Positions 1 to 5,710 of a DNA stretch of 5,710 bases are shown here, piece after piece. Within the stretch, counting starts at the first letter, position 1. Each line of letters begins with the position of its first letter. The stretch is from Conexibacter sp. GTDB lineage: Bacteria; Actinomycetota; Thermoleophilia; Solirubrobacterales; Solirubrobacteraceae. The notes below the pieces were generated by a model. It was not told the DNA's origin and ran no database searches. It was given only the letters and a program-made list of their open reading frames with translations. A program made the position numbers and the translations under genes. The stretch lies in the NCBI GenBank assembly GCA_025964295.1, contig JAOPZD010000290.1, positions 1-5,710 of the forward strand, in the 5' to 3' direction.

Positions 1-602
1 AGCGCGCGCCCACGCCCGAGGGCCGGCGCGCCGCGCTGGACGCCTGGCAGGCGACGCTGGCCGAGGGCGTGGCCCGCGGCGACAGCGACCACCCGGTCAT
101 CGCCGCCCTGGTCGACGCCGGCCGACGCCACGACCTGCCGCTCGACGAGCTGGCCGTCTACATGGACTCGATGCGCGTCGACTGCGCCGGCCGCGTGCGG
201 CTGCGCACCCGCGCGGAGCTCGACACGTACATGAACGGCAGCGCCGGCGCGGTCGGCCGCGTGATGGCCCCGCTGATCGGCGTGCCCGACGCCCAGCGCG
301 AGGACGTCGCGCGGCTCGGGATCGCCTTCCAGCTGACGAACTTCCTGCGCGACGTGCGCGAGGACTACGCGATGGACCGCGTCTACCTGCCGTCGCTGGA
401 CGAGGAGGCGCTGGCCGAGGGCCGGCCGACGCGCGTGCCCGCCGAGGAGGTGCGCCGCGCCCGCGAGCTGTTCCGCGAGTCGGCGCGCGCGGTGCTCGGC
501 GCCTGCACGCCGCGCGCCCGGCCCGGGATCGCGCTGGCGACGACGATCTACCGCCGCGTGCACCTCGGCCGCATCGAGCGCCGCGACCTGGTGGTCGCGT
601 GA
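1..602 (+). CDS. crtB: Phytoene/squalene synthase family protein (CrtB-like), 5' end outside window
   Basis: Partial gene; the reading frame is open from base 3, giving 199 residues to the TGA at 600-602. The family joins two prenyl diphosphates head to head (two geranylgeranyl diphosphates to phytoene, or two farnesyl diphosphates to squalene-type products). Seen directly: the second aspartate-rich motif, N113 then R116-D117-V-R-E-D121 followed by DRVYLP, which binds Mg-diphosphate; and, before it, YMNGSAGAVG (76-85), the counterpart of the YMYGSA segment of CrtB enzymes. The first DxxxD motif and about 100 N-terminal residues lie upstream of the window. The C-terminus stops soon after IERRDL, slightly shorter than many CrtB proteins. 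The next gene starts within its stop codon. Family assignment is secure. Phytoene synthase is preferred over squalene or dehydrosqualene synthase because of the YMxGSA segment and the oxidoreductase neighbour, but the substrate is inferred. Confidence 0.85.
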   Translation, partial: RAPTPEGRRAALDAWQATLAEGVARGDSDHPVIAALVDAGRRHDLPLDELAVYMDSMRVDCAGRVRLRTRAELDTYMNGSAGAVGRVMAPLIGVPDAQREDVARLGIAFQLTNFLRDVREDYAMDRVYLPSLDEEALAEGRPTRVPAEEVRRARELFRESARAVLGACTPRARPGIALATTIYRRVHLGRIERRDLVVA

Positions 603-1765
603 CGCGGCGGGCCACGGCGCGCGGGGAGGAGCGCACGTCGCTGGACGGCCGCCGCGCCGACGTGATCATCTGCGGCGCGAGCTTCGCTGGGTTGGCGGTC
701 GCCCGAGAGCTCGCGGGTGCCGACGCCGACGTCCTGGTCCTCGACCGCTACGAGATCGGCGAGCGCCAGACCTCCGCCTGCGCGGTGCCGACGCCGTGGA
801 TGGCCGCGATGCGCGTCGAGGGCGCCGCGCGCCAGGAGCTGCCGGGCATGTCGTTCTCCACGCCCCACGGCCGCGCCCGCTACCGGCTCCCGTGGACCTG
901 GACGGCGTTCGACTACCGCGAGCTGTGCCGCCTCCTGTGGGCGCAGTGCGGCGACGCGCGCTTCGAGACGGCGGTCGTCCACGGCCGCACGGGGGACACG
1001 GTCCACACCGACCGCGGCGACGTCACCGCGCCGCTGCTCGTCGACGCCGCCGGCTGGCGGCGCGTCCTGGGCGACCCGCACGTCCAGCCGCCGGAGGCCG
1101 CGCTGAGCCGCGGCCTCGAGGTCCATCCCCACGACGCCGGCGGCACCGACCTCGACCTCTGGCTGGACCGCTCGCTGATCCGCTGCGGCTACGGCTGGAG
1201 CGTCCCGGCCGCCGGCGAGCGCCGCGTCGGCACGCTGTCCTACGACCCGCGCGACCACGTCAAGGAGCCCACCCGCGCGATGGCCGCGCGGCTGGACGTC
1301 GAGACCGTCCGCTACCAGGGCAACTGGTTCCCGCACGCGCTGCGCGAGGCGACGGTCGGGACCGCGTTCTGCGTCGGCGACAGCGCCGGGCACTGCTTCC
1401 CGCTGTCGGGCGAGGGGATCCGGACCGCGTTCTACTTCGGGATCGCCTGCGGGCGCGAGCTGCGCGCGGTCCTCGACGGGGCCCGGACGCGCGAGGACGC
1501 CTTACGCCGGTACGGCGCGTTCCACGAGCAGCACCGACCGGCGTTCGGGCGCGCGGCCCGGCTGCAGCGGCTGATCCCGGCCCTGCCGCCGCGCGTCCTG
1601 TCACTCTTGTTGGCGGCGATGGGCGTCCAGTTCCTGGTGGATCGGGCGTTCGGCTGGTATCTCAGACAGGCGCACCCGTCGCTGGCCACGCTCCCCGCCG
1701 GCCCCGACACGCACCCGCGCGCAGCCCATGGCCGATCCCCCGAGCCCGCCATCCCGCCCCGCTGA
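599..1765 (+). CDS. FAD-dependent oxidoreductase, geranylgeranyl reductase-like family
   Basis: 388 residues. An N-terminal FAD-binding Rossmann fold begins at residue 21 (DVIICGASFAG, strand end at D49). The usual GxGxxG reads G26-A-S28-F-A-G31, with serine for the middle glycine. A cysteine-containing segment (SACAVP, 59-64) sits where geranylgeranyl reductases carry a conserved Cys. Further on come GYGWSVP (197-203) and the second FAD motif, VGDSAGHCFPLSGEGI (259-274), typical of the family. A hydrophobic stretch (about 332-355) near the C-terminus could contact membrane or lipid substrate. Known relatives reduce prenyl chains or act on other lipids; here the substrate is unknown, and its place after a crtB-like gene suggests a carotenoid or polyprenyl compound. 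A lycopene cyclase-like role is an alternative. The GTG start at 599 overlaps the upstream TGA (GTGA). No Shine-Dalgarno sequence precedes it, so translational coupling is likely. One rare TTA leucine codon lies at 1502. Confidence 0.8.
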   Translation: MTRRATARGEERTSLDGRRADVIICGASFAGLAVARELAGADADVLVLDRYEIGERQTSACAVPTPWMAAMRVEGAARQELPGMSFSTPHGRARYRLPWTWTAFDYRELCRLLWAQCGDARFETAVVHGRTGDTVHTDRGDVTAPLLVDAAGWRRVLGDPHVQPPEAALSRGLEVHPHDAGGTDLDLWLDRSLIRCGYGWSVPAAGERRVGTLSYDPRDHVKEPTRAMAARLDVETVRYQGNWFPHALREATVGTAFCVGDSAGHCFPLSGEGIRTAFYFGIACGRELRAVLDGARTREDALRRYGAFHEQHRPAFGRAARLQRLIPALPPRVLSLLLAAMGVQFLVDRAFGWYLRQAHPSLATLPAGPDTHPRAAHGRSPEPAIPPR

Positions 1766-4238
1766 CGCCGACCACGCGCCCGCGCTCGCTCGGGCGCTCG
1801 ACGTCGCGACCTCCGGCGTCCTGGTCTGCGACGCCGTCGCCGCCGCGCGGCCCATCACCTTCGTCAACACCGCCTTCGAGCGGCTCTTCGGCCGCACGCG
1901 CGACGAGCTGCTGGGCCAGGACCCGTCGCTGCTGGTCGGCGAGACGACCGGGCCCGAGACCCGCCGCGCGCTGGCCCAGGCGCTGCGCGACGGCGTCGCC
2001 CACGAGGCGACGATCACGCTGCGCCGCCGCGACGGCAGCGCGTTCCGGGCCGAGATGCGGATCACGCCGGTCCGCGCGGCCGACGGCGCGCTGACCGACT
2101 GGATCGCGGTCGTCGACGACGTCACCGAGCGCCTCGACGCGCTCGACCGCCTCGCGCTCGCCGAGGCCCGCTACCGCGAGCTCGTCGAGTACGTGCCCGC
2201 CGTCGCCTACGTCGCCGACTGGGACGAGCAGTCGACGCTGACCTACGTCAGCCCGCAGATCGAGGCGCTGCTCGGCTGGCCGCCGGAGGCGTTCCTCGAG
2301 GACCAGGACCTCTGGTACCGCTGCATCCACCCCGACGACGTCGAGCGCGTCCGCGAGGCCGAGCGCCGCTCGTTCGCGGCGGGCGAGCGCGTCGACATCG
2401 AGTTCCGGATGCTGCGCCGCGACGGCGCCGAGCTGTGGGTGCGCGACAAGGAGGCGGTGATCCGCGACGCCGACGGCCGCCCCGCGTTCAGCCAGGGCGT
2501 CCTGGTCGACGTCACGCCCACGCGCGCCAGCGAGAGCGAGCTGGCCGACGAGCGCCATCGCGCGCAGCGCTACCTCGACATCGCCGGCGCGATCATCGTG
2601 ATCCTCGACGCCGCCGCCCGGATCACGCTGCTCAACCGCGCCGGCGCCGAGCTGCTCGGCTACGCCGAGGGCGAGCTGGTCGGCCGCGACTGGTATGACG
2701 CCGTCGTCCCCGAGCACCTGCGCGCGGCGGGCCGCGCCGCCTACGCGGCCGAGCTCGGCGCCGACCAGGACGACGCCGTCCACGAGAGCGTCGTGCTGAC
2801 CAGCGACGGCGAGGAGCGCACGATCGCCTGGCGCGACACGGTCGTCCGCGACGCCGAGGGCAACGTCACCGCGATGATGTCCAGCGGCGTCGACCTCACC
2901 GAGCGGCGCGCGGCCGAGGAGCAGATCGCCTACCTCGCCTACCACGACTCGCTCACCGGCCTGCCCAACCGCGCGCTGCTTCAGGAGCACCTCGACCTCG
3001 CGCTGGCCCGCGCGCGCCGCCAGGGCGACGCGGTCGGCCTGCTCTACCTCGACCTCGACGGCTTCAAGCTCGTCAACGACTCGCTCGGCCATCCCGCCGG
3101 CGACGAGCTGCTCTGCCACGTGACCATGCGCCTGGGCGAGCGGCGCCGCGGCATGGACCTGCTGGCCCGCCAGGGCGGCGACGAGTTCCTGCTGCTGCTC
3201 GGCGACCTCGACCGCCACGAGGCCGAGCCGCACGCCCGCCGCGTCGCCGAGGACCTGTTGAAGGCCTTGGCCGAGCCGTTCTCGATCTCCGGCGCGGAGT
3301 TCCACATCGGCGCATCGATCGGGATCTCGCTCTACCCGCGCGACGCCGCCGACGCCGGGGAGCTGCTCGGCCACGCCGACGCCGCGATGTACGCCGCGAA
3401 GTCCGCGGGGCGCAACGGCGTCACGGTGTACAACGGCGACCCGCACGAGCCGCTGGAGCGCCTGTCGATGACCAGCCGCCTGCGCAAGGCGCTGGACCGC
3501 GACGAGCTCCTGCTGCACTGGCAGCCGATCGTCGACCCGCGCGACGGCGCGCTGCGCAAGCTCGAGGCGCTCGTGCGCTGGCAGGACCCGTTCCGCGGCC
3601 TCGTCATGCCCGACGAGTTCATCGGCTTCGCCGAGGAGACGGGCTTCGTCGACCGCATCGGCGACTGGGTCGTCCGCGCCGTCCGCGACCAGGTGCTCGC
3701 GTGGGAGCGCGCGGGCTACCGGCCGCCGCGGGTGACCGTCAACGTCTCGCCGCGCCAGCTGCGCCGGCCGGACTTCGGCCAGCGGCTGCTCGGCCTGGTC
3801 ACGCCCGACGACGTGGCCAGCCGCTTCACCGTCGAGATCACCGAGTCGGCCGCGATGGCCGACCCGCTGCGCACCGACCCCGTGCTCACCGAGCTGGTCG
3901 CGGCGGGCATCGAGGTCGCCGTCGACGACTTCGGCGCCGGCTACTCGTCGCTGTCGCGCCTGCGCACGATGCCGGTGCAGGTCCTCAAGATCGACAAGAC
4001 GTTCCTGCAGGCCGTGCCCGGCGACCCGCAGGCGACGGCGATCGTCACCGCGATCATCGAGCTGGCGCGCGCGCTGGGGATGGAGGCGGTGGCCGAGGGC
4101 GTCGAGAACGAGGAGCAGCGCGCGTTCCTCGTCCAGCGCGGCTGCCCGCTCGCGCAGGGCTACCTGCTCGGGCGGCCGGTCCCGGCCGGCGAGATCGAGC
4201 CGCTGCTCGCGCGCGTCGCATCGCCCAGCCCTTCGTAG
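1728..4238 (+). CDS. PAS-PAS-PAS-GGDEF-EAL c-di-GMP turnover protein
   Basis: 836 residues with no signal peptide or membrane span, so cytosolic. Domains in order: PAS1 (about 20-136, LOV-like layout), PAS2 (about 147-265, with [12 protein letters not shown] and HPDD), PAS3 (about 279-393, starting YLDIAG), GGDEF (about 397-568) and EAL (about 575-830). The cyclase domain has D442-L-D444-G-FK..ND, an intact GGDEF at 483-487 and an RxxD product-inhibition site (R474-G-M-D477) at the usual five-residue distance. The phosphodiesterase domain has E613-A-L, N672, E703/E706, D733-D734-FGAGYSSL, K754, E790 and Q810-GYLLGRP, the set of metal-binding and catalytic positions. Both activities are therefore possible, presumably switched by whatever the PAS domains sense. 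ATG 1728 is the only ATG, GTG or TTG ahead of PAS1; it overlaps the upstream gene by 38 bases and has no Shine-Dalgarno sequence. The signal sensed and the downstream targets are unknown. Confidence 0.95.
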   Translation: MADPPSPPSRPADADHAPALARALDVATSGVLVCDAVAAARPITFVNTAFERLFGRTRDELLGQDPSLLVGETTGPETRRALAQALRDGVAHEATITLRRRDGSAFRAEMRITPVRAADGALTDWIAVVDDVTERLDALDRLALAEARYRELVEYVPAVAYVADWDEQSTLTYVSPQIEALLGWPPEAFLEDQDLWYRCIHPDDVERVREAERRSFAAGERVDIEFRMLRRDGAELWVRDKEAVIRDADGRPAFSQGVLVDVTPTRASESELADERHRAQRYLDIAGAIIVILDAAARITLLNRAGAELLGYAEGELVGRDWYDAVVPEHLRAAGRAAYAAELGADQDDAVHESVVLTSDGEERTIAWRDTVVRDAEGNVTAMMSSGVDLTERRAAEEQIAYLAYHDSLTGLPNRALLQEHLDLALARARRQGDAVGLLYLDLDGFKLVNDSLGHPAGDELLCHVTMRLGERRRGMDLLARQGGDEFLLLLGDLDRHEAEPHARRVAEDLLKALAEPFSISGAEFHIGASIGISLYPRDAADAGELLGHADAAMYAAKSAGRNGVTVYNGDPHEPLERLSMTSRLRKALDRDELLLHWQPIVDPRDGALRKLEALVRWQDPFRGLVMPDEFIGFAEETGFVDRIGDWVVRAVRDQVLAWERAGYRPPRVTVNVSPRQLRRPDFGQRLLGLVTPDDVASRFTVEITESAAMADPLRTDPVLTELVAAGIEVAVDDFGAGYSSLSRLRTMPVQVLKIDKTFLQAVPGDPQATAIVTAIIELARALGMEAVAEGVENEEQRAFLVQRGCPLAQGYLLGRPVPAGEIEPLLARVASPSPS

Positions 4239-4241
4239 ACT
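4236..4241 (+). promoter_or_regulatory. Possible -10 element (TAGACT) for a leaderless hisIE transcript
   Basis: TAGACT fits the TAnnnT form of a housekeeping -10 hexamer and ends 7 bases before the GTG of hisIE. Transcription would then begin at or next to the start codon. Its first three bases are the TAG stop of the c-di-GMP gene. No Shine-Dalgarno sequence precedes hisIE, which agrees with leaderless translation, common in actinomycetes. No convincing -35 is visible; the nearest candidate is GTCGCA at 4215, with a short 15-base spacer. A TAnnnT can occur by chance, although A/T-rich hexamers are scarce in this sequence. Confidence 0.45.
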
Positions 4242-4248
4242 CCCGCTG

Positions 4249-4842
4249 GTGGAGATCAACTTCGACGCCCAGGGCCTCGTGCCCGTCGTCATCCAGGACT
4301 GGCGATCCGGCGAGGTCCTGACGCTGGCCTACGCCAACGCCGAGGCCGTCGCGCGCACGCGCGAGACCGGTGAGCTCCACCTCTGGTCGCGCTCACGGGG
4401 CGAGCTGTGGCACAAGGGCGCGACGTCGGGCAACACGCAGGCGGTCAAGGCCCTGCGGGTCGACTGCGACGGCGACGCGCTGCTCGCGCTCGTCGAGCCC
4501 GCCGGCCCGGCGTGCCACACCGGCGAGCGCACCTGCTTCTTCACCGGCGACATGGAGACCGCGCCGCACGAGGTGCTGCCCGCGCTGGAGCGCACGCTCG
4601 TCGCGCGCCAGGCCCAGCGGCCGGAGGGCTCCTACACCGTCGCGCTGCTCGACGACCCCGCGCACATCGGCGAGAAGGTCGAGGAGGAGGCCGAGGAGGT
4701 CGCCCGCGCCGCGCGCGAGGAGACCGACGAGCGCGTCGACAGCGAGGCGGCCGACGTCCTCTACCACCTGCTCGTGCTGCTGCGCTCGCGCGACCGCACC
4801 CTGGCCGACGCCACGGAGGTGCTGCGTGAGCGCGCTCGCTGA
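4249..4842 (+). CDS. hisIE: HisIE: phosphoribosyl-AMP cyclohydrolase / phosphoribosyl-ATP pyrophosphatase fusion
   Basis: 197 residues, the usual size of a bifunctional HisIE. It catalyses the second and third steps of histidine synthesis in the cytosol: PR-ATP to PR-AMP (HisE half), then ring opening of PR-AMP (HisI half). HisI (about 1-103) shows the metal-binding D72-C73-D74-G-D76-ALL and the further zinc-ligand cysteines C89 (ACHTGERTC) and C96, plus [11 protein letters not shown] (54-64). HisE (about 108-197) is an all-alpha MazG-like domain with [11 protein letters not shown] (141-151) and E166-AAD169-VLYHLL carrying the acidic Mg ligands. The GTG start at 4249 is chosen because HisI proteins begin just before the [11 protein letters not shown] segment. 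It lies 10 bases after the preceding stop, without a Shine-Dalgarno sequence. It overlaps trpE by 17 bases. No other his gene is in the window, so the rest of the pathway is encoded elsewhere. Confidence 0.95.
   Translation: MEINFDAQGLVPVVIQDWRSGEVLTLAYANAEAVARTRETGELHLWSRSRGELWHKGATSGNTQAVKALRVDCDGDALLALVEPAGPACHTGERTCFFTGDMETAPHEVLPALERTLVARQAQRPEGSYTVALLDDPAHIGEKVEEEAEEVARAAREETDERVDSEAADVLYHLLVLLRSRDRTLADATEVLRERAR
4815..4820 (+). promoter_or_regulatory. Shine-Dalgarno sequence of trpE
   Basis: GGAGGT lies 5 bases before the GTG at 4826 and sits inside the last codons of hisIE. It is the strongest ribosome binding site seen directly in front of a start in this window, and it fixes the trpE start at 4826. 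Confidence 0.8.
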
Positions 4843-5710
4843 GTCACTGGAGTCGCTCGACCTCGAGCCGTCGCTGGACGAGATCCGCGCGCTGGCGGCC
4901 GACCACGACCTGATCCCGCTGCGCCACACGTTCATCGACGACTGCGAGACGCCGGTCTCCGCGTTCCTGAAGCTGCGCGGCGCCAAGCCGGAGCATCCCG
5001 CGTTCCTGCTGGAGTCCGCCGAGCAGGGCCAGCGCGTCGGGCGCTACTCGTTCATCGGCGTGCGCCCGCGCGGGCTGGTGCGCTGGTCGCTGGGCGAGGA
5101 CGGCGACCCCTACGCCTTGGCCGAGCAGGCCGCCGCGCTGCGCCAGGCGACGTTCAAGGACGCCCCGCCGTTCACCGGCGGCGCGGTCGGGTTCTTCGGC
5201 TACGACCTCGTCCGGACGGTCGAGACGACGCTGGGGGAGCCCAACCCCGACGTGCTCGGCCTGCCCGACATGGCGCTGATGCTCTCCGACGTGCTGGTGG
5301 TCTTCGACCACCTCAAGCACACGGTGACGATCATGGTCAACGTCGCCGCCGACGACGTCGAGGCCTCCTACGCGGGCGCGGTGGAGACGATCACCGCGAT
5401 CCGCCGCCAGCTCGACGGGCCGGTGCCGAAGGTGCGCGAGGGCGACACCGCCCCGCGGCCCGAGCCGGAGTTCCACTCCAACATGCCGCGCGAGCAGTTC
5501 GAGGGCATGGTCGAGCGGATCGTCGAGTACGTCCACGCGGGCGACGCCTTCCAGGTCGTCCCGTCGCAGCGCTGGAGCGCGGACCTCGGCGGCATCGACC
5601 CGTTCTCGGTCTACCGCGGGCTGCGGGTGGTCAACCCGTCGCCTTACATGTACTTCCTGGACTTCCTCGACTTCCAGGTCGCGGGCGCCTCGCCCGAGCC
5701 GCTGCTGACC
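4826..5710 (+). CDS. trpE: Anthranilate synthase component I (TrpE), 3' end outside window
   Basis: The frame is open from GTG 4826 to the last base (295 codons, no stop), about 60% of a normal TrpE of roughly 500 residues. TrpE converts chorismate to anthranilate, the first committed step of tryptophan synthesis, using ammonia from its glutamine amidotransferase partner TrpG. Seen: the N-terminal domain with the LLES motif (61-64, in [20 protein letters not shown]), known in TrpE as part of the tryptophan feedback site; GAVGFFGYD (119-127); then the start of the chorismate-binding domain at about 216 ([15 protein letters not shown]). NPSPYMYFL (270-278) and SPEPLLT at the window end are also TrpE-typical. 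Most catalytic residues lie beyond the window. The start is supported by GGAGGT five bases upstream and by the 17-base overlap with hisIE, which implies cotranscription. LLES suggests feedback inhibition by tryptophan. Paralogues PabB and salicylate synthases are less likely given this motif set. Confidence 0.95.
   Translation, partial: MSALAESLESLDLEPSLDEIRALAADHDLIPLRHTFIDDCETPVSAFLKLRGAKPEHPAFLLESAEQGQRVGRYSFIGVRPRGLVRWSLGEDGDPYALAEQAAALRQATFKDAPPFTGGAVGFFGYDLVRTVETTLGEPNPDVLGLPDMALMLSDVLVVFDHLKHTVTIMVNVAADDVEASYAGAVETITAIRRQLDGPVPKVREGDTAPRPEPEFHSNMPREQFEGMVERIVEYVHAGDAFQVVPSQRWSADLGGIDPFSVYRGLRVVNPSPYMYFLDFLDFQVAGASPEPLLT

Noticed and set aside
548..1393. 281-residue - strand frame opposite the oxidoreductase
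   Set aside because: It is antisense low-complexity sequence without motifs, while the + strand frame has both FAD motifs.
1601..1665. Locally AT-richer patch (TTGTTGGC, TATCTC) as a promoter for the c-di-GMP gene
   Set aside because: TATCTC lacks the final T of a -10 and no -35 sits at suitable spacing. The patch is explained by codons for hydrophobic residues at the end of the oxidoreductase.
796..2094. 432-residue + strand frame overlapping the oxidoreductase and the PAS region
   Set aside because: It has Arg/Pro-rich composition with no motif, and it crosses two well-supported genes in another frame.
4239..4248. Terminator between the c-di-GMP gene and hisIE
   Set aside because: The gap is only 10 bases and I see no hairpin followed by T residues around it.
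1662..4292. 876-residue open frame on the - strand opposite the c-di-GMP gene
   Set aside because: It is Arg/Ala/Val/Asp-rich low-complexity translation with no recognisable domain, and it mirrors a gene with intact motifs on the + strand. Long antisense frames are a by-product of GC-rich third positions.
4680..4710. GAG-rich repeat-like run in hisIE
   Set aside because: It simply encodes the conserved Glu-rich Mg-binding helix of HisE ([10 protein letters not shown]) and is not a DNA repeat.
4844..5536. 230-residue - strand frame opposite trpE
   Set aside because: It is a shadow of trpE. The + strand frame carries [13 protein letters not shown] and NPSPYMYFL and has a Shine-Dalgarno sequence.

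Overview
The window is a very GC-rich, densely packed stretch of bacterial chromosome. Five genes all lie on the + strand, and the only intergenic gap is 10 bases. The G/C-dominated third codon positions, GTG starts, short gene overlaps and protein types point to a high-GC actinomycete-like bacterium. My best guess is the Thermoleophilia (Solirubrobacter/Conexibacter relatives). This is an inference from style and gene content; no marker gene in the window proves it.

Left part (1-1765), isoprenoid/carotenoid genes. The window opens inside a phytoene/squalene synthase-family gene (crtB-like, C-terminal two thirds). By a 4-base stop/start overlap it runs into a FAD-dependent oxidoreductase of the geranylgeranyl-reductase-like family. 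Together they look like part of a carotenoid or other polyprenyl pathway.

Middle (1728-4238), a signalling gene. A large cytosolic protein with three PAS domains, a GGDEF domain and an EAL domain starts 38 bases before the oxidoreductase ends, so it is probably on the same transcript. Both the c-di-GMP-making and c-di-GMP-degrading domains keep their key residues, including an RxxD inhibitory site. The first PAS domain resembles a LOV photoreceptor domain in layout but lacks the photoactive cysteine and the usual flavin contacts.

Right part (4249-5710), amino-acid biosynthesis. A fused hisIE gene (two consecutive early steps of histidine synthesis) overlaps trpE (anthranilate synthase component I) by 17 bases; trpE runs off the window end. 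trpE has a strong Shine-Dalgarno sequence inside hisIE. hisIE has no Shine-Dalgarno sequence but sits 7 bases behind a TAGACT -10-like hexamer that contains the stop codon of the signalling gene, which suggests a leaderless transcript and a new transcription unit.

I see no RNA gene, mobile element, CRISPR array, long repeat or terminator hairpin. I found no clearly new multi-gene system. The points most worth a second look are the carotenoid/c-di-GMP gene coupling, the LOV-like PAS domain without its cysteine, and the stop-codon-embedded promoter before hisIE.
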